This document shows positions 57,663 through 62,466 of a DNA stretch of 62,466 nucleotides, piece by piece. Source of the stretch: Chloroflexota bacterium (lineage in GTDB: Bacteria > Chloroflexota > UBA6077 > JACCZL01); contig JADZEM010000136.1 in the NCBI GenBank assembly GCA_020850535.1, forward strand, positions 1 through 62,466. Reading direction: 5' to 3'. How positions within the stretch are numbered: the stretch's first letter is position 1; each line of letters opens with the position of its first letter. The notes beneath the pieces are model-generated. The model was not told the origin of the DNA. It saw only the letters and a list, made by a program, of their open reading frames with translations, and did not search any database. Both the position numbers and the translations under genes were made by a program.

Positions 57663-58625
57663 ATGCTCGGGGTACTGGAGAGCACGCAGCACGTCGTCAG
57701 TCGGGCGCGCGCCGTCCGCATCGACCAGGAGGCCGTCGAGCGGCTCGCGGCCCGTCTGGCTGACCGTGGCGTTGAGGCGCCGGAGTGGCGCGTCTGGCCG
57801 CACTGGTGGGAGGACTCCGACCGCGCAGCGAACTACGTGCTGGTGCTGGATGCGCTGAACTTCTGCTTCTGGGCCGCCCCCGGCGAGCCGCGCTGGCGGG
57901 TCCAGTTCGAAGGACAGACGCTTGACGGCTACTGGGCGCTGGCGGCCTGCCTGCGGCGGGCGCTCGACGCGGGGACGCCGCTGCTGGACCCGGACTACCT
58001 GGCCGACATCGACGAGGTCGAGGTGCGCCGCCTGTTTGCCGGCGAGGCCGAGGTTCCGCTGCTGGCGGCGCGCGTCGCCAACCTCCGGGAGGTCGGACAG
58101 GGGTTGCGCGCGACCGGCGGCTCGTTCGCGGCGGTGGCGCGGGCGGCCGGCGGCAGCGGCGAGGCGCTGGTGGCCGAGGTGGTGCGCCGCTTCCCCTCGT
58201 TTGACGACGTTGCGCGGTACGACGGTCAGCGGATCGTGTTTCACAAGCGCGCGCAGATCCTGATCGGCGATCTGCACGGGATCTACGGCGGTCACGGCCT
58301 CGGAGCGTTCTCGGACCTTGCCCGGCTGACGGCGTTTGCGGACTACAAGATCCCCCAGGTGCTGCGCGAGGCGGGCATTCTGATCTACGCGCCCGATCTG
58401 GCGGCCACCGTCGAGCGGCAGGCACTGATCCCGCCGGGGGATCCGCGCGAGGTCGAGATCCGCGCGGCGACGATCTGGGGCTGCGAGCGGCTGCGGCTCG
58501 CACTGGCCGAGCGCCGGGCTGGGCCGCCGCTCCAGGCGTTCGAGGTGGACTGGCTGCTGTGGAGCGACGCGCAAGGGCGGAGCATCAGCCAGCCGTACCA
58601 CCGGACGCGCACGATCTACTATTGA
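57663..58625 (+). CDS. Queuosine salvage protein (DUF2419/Qng1 type)
   Basis: A 320-residue protein of the DUF2419 family, which releases queuine from queuosine 5'-phosphate for tRNA modification. Marks are YVLVLDALNFCFWAAPGEPR, LDGYWALAACLRRALDAGTP, RIVFHKRAQILIGDLHGIYG, LTAFADYKIPQVLREAGILI and EVEIRAATIWGCERLRLALA. The length is usual. It starts four bases after the membrane-protein stop. Its TGA (58623-58625) overlaps the first bases of a 7-base tandem repeat. The best studied bacterial member that I recall is from Sphaerobacter thermophilus, in line with the proposed host. Confidence 0.85.
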   Translation: MLGVLESTQHVVSRARAVRIDQEAVERLAARLADRGVEAPEWRVWPHWWEDSDRAANYVLVLDALNFCFWAAPGEPRWRVQFEGQTLDGYWALAACLRRALDAGTPLLDPDYLADIDEVEVRRLFAGEAEVPLLAARVANLREVGQGLRATGGSFAAVARAAGGSGEALVAEVVRRFPSFDDVARYDGQRIVFHKRAQILIGDLHGIYGGHGLGAFSDLARLTAFADYKIPQVLREAGILIYAPDLAATVERQALIPPGDPREVEIRAATIWGCERLRLALAERRAGPPLQAFEVDWLLWSDAQGRSISQPYHRTRTIYY

Positions 58626-58700
58626 TCAGCGATCAGCGATCAGCGATCAGCGATCAGCGATCAGCGATCAGCGATCAGCGATCAGCGATCAGCGATCAGC
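58624..58700. repeat. Eleven copies of the heptamer GATCAGC
   Basis: A perfect 77-base tandem array of GATCAGC begins inside the stop codon of the queuosine-salvage gene. Contraction or expansion would leave the stop intact. Each unit contains a GATC site. Confidence 0.95.
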
Positions 58701-58715
58701 GCATGCGTGTGAAAA

Positions 58716-58834
58716 CGTGCAACTCCCAGTTGTCATCCTGAGCGCAGCGAAGGACCTCACCCGCTGACGCGAGCGTTGACGGTCAGCGGGTGAGATCCTT
58801 CGCTGCGCTCAGGATGACAACTGGGAGTTGCACG
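58716..58834. terminator. 53-bp inverted repeat between convergent genes
   Basis: Arms at 58716-58768 and 58782-58834 pair with one mismatch and enclose a 13-base loop. They contain GTCATCCTGAGCGCAGCGAA, a sequence that I recall as a common dispersed repeat in related genomes. It separates the queuosine gene (ending 58625) from the CCA-adding enzyme gene (ending 58844) and probably ends transcription from both sides. Confidence 0.7.
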
Positions 58835-58843
58835 GATGTTCGT

Positions 58844-60247
58844 TCAGGCTTCGGCGGCGTCGGACACGAACGCGCGGGCCATCGCTGCTGCGCCCTCCTT
58901 GTCGTCGGGCGCGAGCTGCCCGTCGAGCACCGCTGCCAGCAGCCGGTCCTTGACGCCCCGGATCCACGGGCCGGGTGGACGCTCGAACATCGCCATCAGC
59001 TCGACGCCGTCGAGCGGACTGGCGAGCTTCTCGATCTCCTCTTCCTCACGGAGCCGCTCGATGCGCTCGCGCAGCGCCGACACCCGCCAGCTGGCCGCGC
59101 GCTGCCGCTCGGGCCGCTTGCTGGTCACGTCGGCGGCCGAGAGGTCGAGCAGGTCTTCGAGCACGTCGCCGGCTTCACGTACGAACCGCCGGACGGCGCC
59201 GTCGGTCCAGTCGTCTTCGTAGGCGTTGGCTCGCTGATGCATCGCGACCAGCAGCGAGACACACTCGATGGTCTCCTTGTCGAGGCGCAGCCCGTTCAGG
59301 ATCTTCTTCGCCATCTGCGCGCCCACCGTCTCGTGCCCGAGGAAGTGGACGATGCCGTTCTCCACCGAGCGCGTGCGCGGCTTGGCGATGTCGTGCAGCA
59401 GGGCGGCCCACCGTACGGTGAGCCGGTTCGGTGTCTGATCGACCACCTGCATGGTGTGATCGTAGACATCCTTGTGATGGTAACTGGCGTCCTGGGTCAT
59501 CCCGCGCATCGCCAGCACCTCGGGGATGATGTACTGCATCAGCCCGAGGTCCGTCAGCAGGCGCAGCCCGAGACCGGGCAGGCGACTGGTCAGGATCTTG
59601 GTCAGCTCCTGCGCGACGCGCTCGCGGCTGATGGTTGCCAGGGCCTCCGCAACGGGCGGGATGGCCTGGCGGGTCTGCGGCTCGATCTGGAACGCCAGCC
59701 GTGACGCGAACCGGACAGCCCGCATCAGGCGCAGCGGATCGTCGCGGAAGCGATCCGCAGGCGAGCCGACGGCGCGCACCAGGCGAGCGCCCAGGTCTTC
59801 CCGGCCGCTGAACGGATCGACCAGGTCGCCCGAGTCGGCATGAATGGCCATGGCGTTGATGGTGAAGTCGCGGCGGCTGAGGTCGCCGTCCAGCGAGTCG
59901 CCGAACTCGACTTGCGGCTTGCGCGAGCCGGCCTCGTACGCCTCCGAGCGGTAGGTCGTGATCTCGACGACGTGCTCGCCGAAGACGCCGCCGATGGTGC
60001 CGAACCGCTCGCCCACGGCGAAGATGTGATCGGCGCGCGCACGTGTCAGCAGTCGCTTGACCTCGGCGGGGCGGGCGTTGGTGGTGAAGTCCAGGTCGAG
60101 GGGCGGGTGGCCGAGCAGCAGATCGCGCACGGACCCGCCGACGACGTAGAGGTCGCGGTCGGCAGCACCGAAGGCGGCAGCCAGGGCCGGTATCGGCGGG
60201 GACGCGAGAAGCTGCGAGATCGCCGCTGAGGTTCGAGTCTGGTCCAT
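58844..60247 (-). CDS. cca: CCA tRNA nucleotidyltransferase (class II) with HD domain
   Basis: A 467-residue nucleotidyltransferase. It has LYVVGGSVRDLLLGHPPLDL followed by DFTTNA (the G-G-x-V-R and D-x-D metal site), RRDFTINAMAIH, RFRDDPLRLMRAVRFASRLA (nucleotide-selecting R-x-D-D/R region) and an HD-type phosphohydrolase domain with AALLHDIAKPRTRS. It adds or repairs the 3' CCA of tRNAs. That fits the window, where tRNA-Val (60389) lacks an encoded CCA. I use the ATG at 60247 with AGGTAG upstream; an ATG three codons earlier is possible. Confidence 0.85.
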   Translation of the reverse strand: MDQTRTSAAISQLLASPPIPALAAAFGAADRDLYVVGGSVRDLLLGHPPLDLDFTTNARPAEVKRLLTRARADHIFAVGERFGTIGGVFGEHVVEITTYRSEAYEAGSRKPQVEFGDSLDGDLSRRDFTINAMAIHADSGDLVDPFSGREDLGARLVRAVGSPADRFRDDPLRLMRAVRFASRLAFQIEPQTRQAIPPVAEALATISRERVAQELTKILTSRLPGLGLRLLTDLGLMQYIIPEVLAMRGMTQDASYHHKDVYDHTMQVVDQTPNRLTVRWAALLHDIAKPRTRSVENGIVHFLGHETVGAQMAKKILNGLRLDKETIECVSLLVAMHQRANAYEDDWTDGAVRRFVREAGDVLEDLLDLSAADVTSKRPERQRAASWRVSALRERIERLREEEEIEKLASPLDGVELMAMFERPPGPWIRGVKDRLLAAVLDGQLAPDDKEGAAAMARAFVSDAAEA

Positions 60248-60388
60248 CGCACACACTACCTGAGACGACGAACGCTCACGCCTGGGAACTTCGCACGGCG
60301 AGACAGCGCAGACGGTGGCGAAGCGGGCTGCAGAGCATGAAAGAGGCCGCCTGCGCCTCGCGCGAGCGGCCCAAGAGCGTCACCTGGG

Positions 60389-60462
60389 TGGGCAAGAGAG
60401 GACTCGAACCTCCGACCCCCACGATGTCAACGTGGTGCTCTAACCAACTGAGCTACCTGCCC
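60389..60462 (-). tRNA. tRNA-Val (anticodon GAC)
   Basis: On the minus strand the acceptor GGGCAGG (60462-60456) pairs with CTTGCCC. The D loop holds AGCTCAGTTGGTTAGAGC, the anticodon arm is CCACG-TTGACAT-CGTGG with anticodon GAC, and the T arm has GGTTCGAGTCC. The discriminator is A and no CCA is encoded (ACCC follows). 74 bases. Confidence 0.95.
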
Positions 60463-60664
60463 CTGTAGGCAAGTATAGCGTGTGGCCGGGCGTTTGACCA
60501 GACCTTCCGGAGAATCGGATCGGGGAATCTGGGGAGGCGCAGCCTGGTGCGTCACACCTGTCAGACTGCTGCCAGCACGGGTGGCGGTGCGTCGTCCGGT
60601 ACACTTCGGGCGGCCGGGCGCCGCCCGGACTGTGCAGCGCGGCCCGCGGGTGGGAGTGAACGGT

Positions 60665-61936
60665 GTGACGAACGTCCTGGTGGTGGGCAATGGCGCGCGC
60701 GAGCACGCGCTCTGCCACGTATTGCGACGCTCGCCGTCGGTGACGACGCTGAGCTGCACGCCTGGGAACGCCGGCACGGCGGCCGTTGCCGAGAACGTCT
60801 CCGCCAGCCTGGGCGACGTCGATCAGCTGGTGCGGATCGCGCAGCAACGGGTGGCCGACCTCGTCATCGTCGGGCCGGAAGCGCCGCTGGCCGCGGGTCT
60901 GGCCGACCGCCTGCGCGAGGCCGGGATCAGGACGTTCGGCCCGGGGCAGGCTGCCGCCCGCATCGAAGCGAGCAAAGCCTGGGCCAAGGATCTGATGCGG
61001 GGGATCGGCGTGCCGACGGCGCGCGCGGTGACGGCGACCAGCCACGCGGCTGCTCGCCGTGCCGTCGAGCAGGTTGGGCTGCCGGCCGTCATCAAGGCGG
61101 ACGGTCTGGCAGCCGGCAAGGGCGTCACGGTGGCGCTCGATCGGGTTGCCGCCGACGCCGCCCTGGACGAGCTGTTTGTGCGGCGCTCGCTCGGCAGCGC
61201 CGCCGACGTGGTGGTGGTCGAGGAGTTCCTGGAGGGGCGCGAGCTCTCGGTGATCGCGCTGTGCGATGGTGAGCGGCTGGCGATCCTCCCGCCCGCGCGT
61301 GACTACAAAGCGGCGCTCGAAGGCGGCCTCGGGCCGAACACCGGCGGCATGGGGGCGTTTACGCGCCCGAGCTTCGCCACGCCGGGCTTGCTGGCGCGGC
61401 TGCGCATCGAGATCCTGGAGCCGGTCGTCCGCGAGCTTGGGCGGCGTGGTGCGCCGTTCGTCGGCGCGTTGTACGCTGGCCTGATGGTGACGGCGTCTGG
61501 CCCGAAGGTGATCGAGTTCAACTGTCGGCTGGGCGATCCAGAGACGCAGGTGATCCTGCCGCTGCTGGAATCTGACCTGCTGGATGCGATGCTCGCGGCA
61601 GCCGATGGTCGGTTGGACGCTGGCGCGCTCCGCTGGTCGAGCGACGTGCTGTGCGGCGTCGTGCTGACGGCGGGCGGCTATCCGGGGACGTACACCACGG
61701 GCGATGTGATCCATGGACTGGACACGCTGCCTGACGACATCATGGTGTTTCATGCTGGTACGCGGCAGCGGCCGGAGGGCGAGATCGTGACGGCCGGCGG
61801 CCGGGTGTTGACGGTGGTCGGGCGCGGTGCGACGCTTGAACAGGCGCGAACGCGAGCCTATGCAGGTGCAGCAGGGATCTCCTATCGTGGCGTCCGGTAC
61901 CGGGCGGATATTGGCGACGAGCGCGTATCGAAATGA
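60665..61936 (+). CDS. purD: Phosphoribosylamine-glycine ligase
   Basis: A 423-residue GAR synthetase of purine synthesis. It starts VTNVLVVGNGAREHALCHVL, the PurD N-terminus. The ATP-grasp part has LVIVGPEAPLAAGLADRLRE, AVIKADGLAAGKGVTVALDR, VVVEEFLEGRELSVIALCDG, GGLGPNTGGMGAFTRPSF and VIEFNCRLGDPETQVILPLL. I place the start at the GTG at 60665 with GGGAG upstream; the frame is open for 61 codons before it, but those are not PurD-like. purS follows 42 bases downstream, so the two are probably an operon. Confidence 0.95.
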   Translation: MTNVLVVGNGAREHALCHVLRRSPSVTTLSCTPGNAGTAAVAENVSASLGDVDQLVRIAQQRVADLVIVGPEAPLAAGLADRLREAGIRTFGPGQAAARIEASKAWAKDLMRGIGVPTARAVTATSHAAARRAVEQVGLPAVIKADGLAAGKGVTVALDRVAADAALDELFVRRSLGSAADVVVVEEFLEGRELSVIALCDGERLAILPPARDYKAALEGGLGPNTGGMGAFTRPSFATPGLLARLRIEILEPVVRELGRRGAPFVGALYAGLMVTASGPKVIEFNCRLGDPETQVILPLLESDLLDAMLAAADGRLDAGALRWSSDVLCGVVLTAGGYPGTYTTGDVIHGLDTLPDDIMVFHAGTRQRPEGEIVTAGGRVLTVVGRGATLEQARTRAYAGAAGISYRGVRYRADIGDERVSK

Positions 61937-61978
61937 TGGATGCCGACCGGGCGACGTGCGGTCGGGAGGAGTGATCTG

Positions 61979-62290
61979 GTGACGACGGCAGGAACGGCGG
62001 CTGAGCAGGTGGCGCGCGCGCCCGGTCGGCGGTGGCTGGCGCGGGTCCAGGTCTCGCTCAAGCCCGTGGTGAACGACCCTGCGGGAATCAGCATCGCGGA
62101 GGCGCTGCGGCACCTGGGCTTCGAGGGGCTGGAGAGCGTCCGCGCGGGCAAGTACTTCGAGATCGAGCTGCGGGCTCCGGACCGTGCTGCTGCCGAGGCC
62201 CAGGCTGACCAGATGTGTCGGCAGCTGCTGGCGAACCCGGTCGTCGAAGAGTACGTGGTCACCGTGGGGCAGGCGCGCGGCCGAGAATAG
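61979..62290 (+). CDS. purS: Phosphoribosylformylglycinamidine synthase subunit PurS
   Basis: A 103-residue protein. The core (WLARVQVSLKPVVNDPAGIS, IAEALRHLGFEGLESVRAGK, YFEIEL, NPVVEEYVVTVG) is a complete PurS, which bridges PurQ and PurL in FGAM synthase. An extra N-terminal tail of about 18 residues precedes it. The GTG at 61979 has GGAGGAG upstream. purQ and purL do not follow directly; a tRNA-Ala gene comes next, so the pathway genes continue elsewhere or after the window. Confidence 0.9.
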   Translation: MTTAGTAAEQVARAPGRRWLARVQVSLKPVVNDPAGISIAEALRHLGFEGLESVRAGKYFEIELRAPDRAAAEAQADQMCRQLLANPVVEEYVVTVGQARGRE

Positions 62291-62349
62291 CCAGCGCGCC
62301 GGGAGGCAGTTACGTGGGCGCCCGACGGCCGCACGGACCCGAGCGGCCG

Positions 62350-62378
62350 TTGCTGGTCCGACGCCGCTCTGCTAGAAT
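62350..62378 (+). promoter_or_regulatory. Promoter of tRNA-Ala
   Basis: TTGCTG (62350-62355), 17 bases, TAGAAT (62373-62378); the tRNA starts 12 bases later. Position and spacing are right for a sigma-70-type tRNA promoter. Confidence 0.65.
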
Positions 62379-62389
62379 GATGGGGCTAC

Positions 62390-62464
62390 GGGCCTGTGGC
62401 GCAGCGGGAGCGCGCTTCCTTGGCATGGAAGAGGTCAGGGGTTCGATTCCCCTCAGGTCCACCA
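62390..62464 (+). tRNA. tRNA-Ala (anticodon GGC)
   Basis: The acceptor GGGCCTG pairs with CAGGTCC (one G-T pair). The anticodon arm CTTCC-TTGGCAT-GGAAG gives GGC. The T arm has GGTTCGATTCC. Discriminator A is followed by an encoded CCA (62462-62464), unlike the tRNA-Val. Confidence 0.95.
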
Positions 62465-62466
62465 GA

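Noticed and set aside
60440-62113. A 557-codon minus-strand frame opposite purD and purS
   Set aside because: It overlaps the tRNA-Val gene and is antisense to clear purine genes; the composition is typical of a high-GC shadow frame.

Overview
The window looks like a chromosomal segment of a high-GC bacterium of the Chloroflexota, probably near Thermomicrobia/Sphaerobacter. This rests on the transposase types, a queuosine-salvage protein of the kind studied in Sphaerobacter, many Tat-type lipoprotein solute-binding proteins, and the style of the catabolic clusters. It is an inference from recognised sequences, not from a search.

Layout. (1) 1-2.2 kb is scrap: an IS630-type transposase tail, an unrecognised partial gene, a broken zinc-ribbon transposase and the C-terminus of a malate/lactate dehydrogenase. 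(2) 2.3-20.5 kb is a large catabolic locus. A leftward operon runs from a lipoprotein sugar-binding protein through two permeases, a Tm-1-like (UPF0261) protein, three TIM-barrel 'PEP hydrolase'-type proteins, a cupin, an HpcH-type aldolase and a 2-hydroxyacid dehydrogenase to an aldo/keto reductase. A divergent MocR-type regulator follows, then a second set: aldo/keto reductase, Tm-1-like protein, fourth TIM-barrel protein and HAD phosphatase. The Tm-1-like and TIM-barrel proteins correspond to the two halves of tomato Tm-1, so this may be an undescribed pathway. (3) 20.5-31.4 kb is a mobile-element zone. It holds an IS5 fragment, then an ISAs1-type element whose transposase is interrupted by a group II intron, whose reverse transcriptase is in turn interrupted by a serine-recombinase element. 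Boundaries of all three layers can be read to the base. Next come a truncated MmgE/PrpD gene, an intact ISKra4-type element with 9-bp target duplications, and gene fragments.

(4) 31.4-40.6 kb is a leftward sugar-acid type operon: DapA-family aldolase, two enolase-superfamily enzymes, FCD-type GntR regulator, and a Dpp-type binding protein with two permeases, plus a second FCD regulator. A good promoter with paired TTTCGAAA operators precedes it. Neither importer in the window has its own ATPase. (5) 40.6-49.5 kb holds a MITE-like element, a small zinc-finger protein, a large secreted beta-helix/Calx-beta protein, a hybrid histidine kinase with an ethylene-receptor-like sensor, a secreted protein, an MFS transporter and an XRE-cupin regulator.

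(6) 49.7-62.5 kb is more housekeeping: a chemoreceptor, another enolase-superfamily enzyme, HolA-FdhD-FdhE in one overlapping operon, an ECF sigma factor with a membrane partner, the queuosine-salvage protein, CCA-adding enzyme, tRNA-Val(GAC), PurD, PurS and tRNA-Ala(GGC). Long inverted repeats separate the convergent genes.

Strongest leads: the serine-recombinase element, where the start codon of one gene lies at the opposite end and is joined to its body only in the excised circle; the ethylene-receptor-like kinase; and the split Tm-1 locus.
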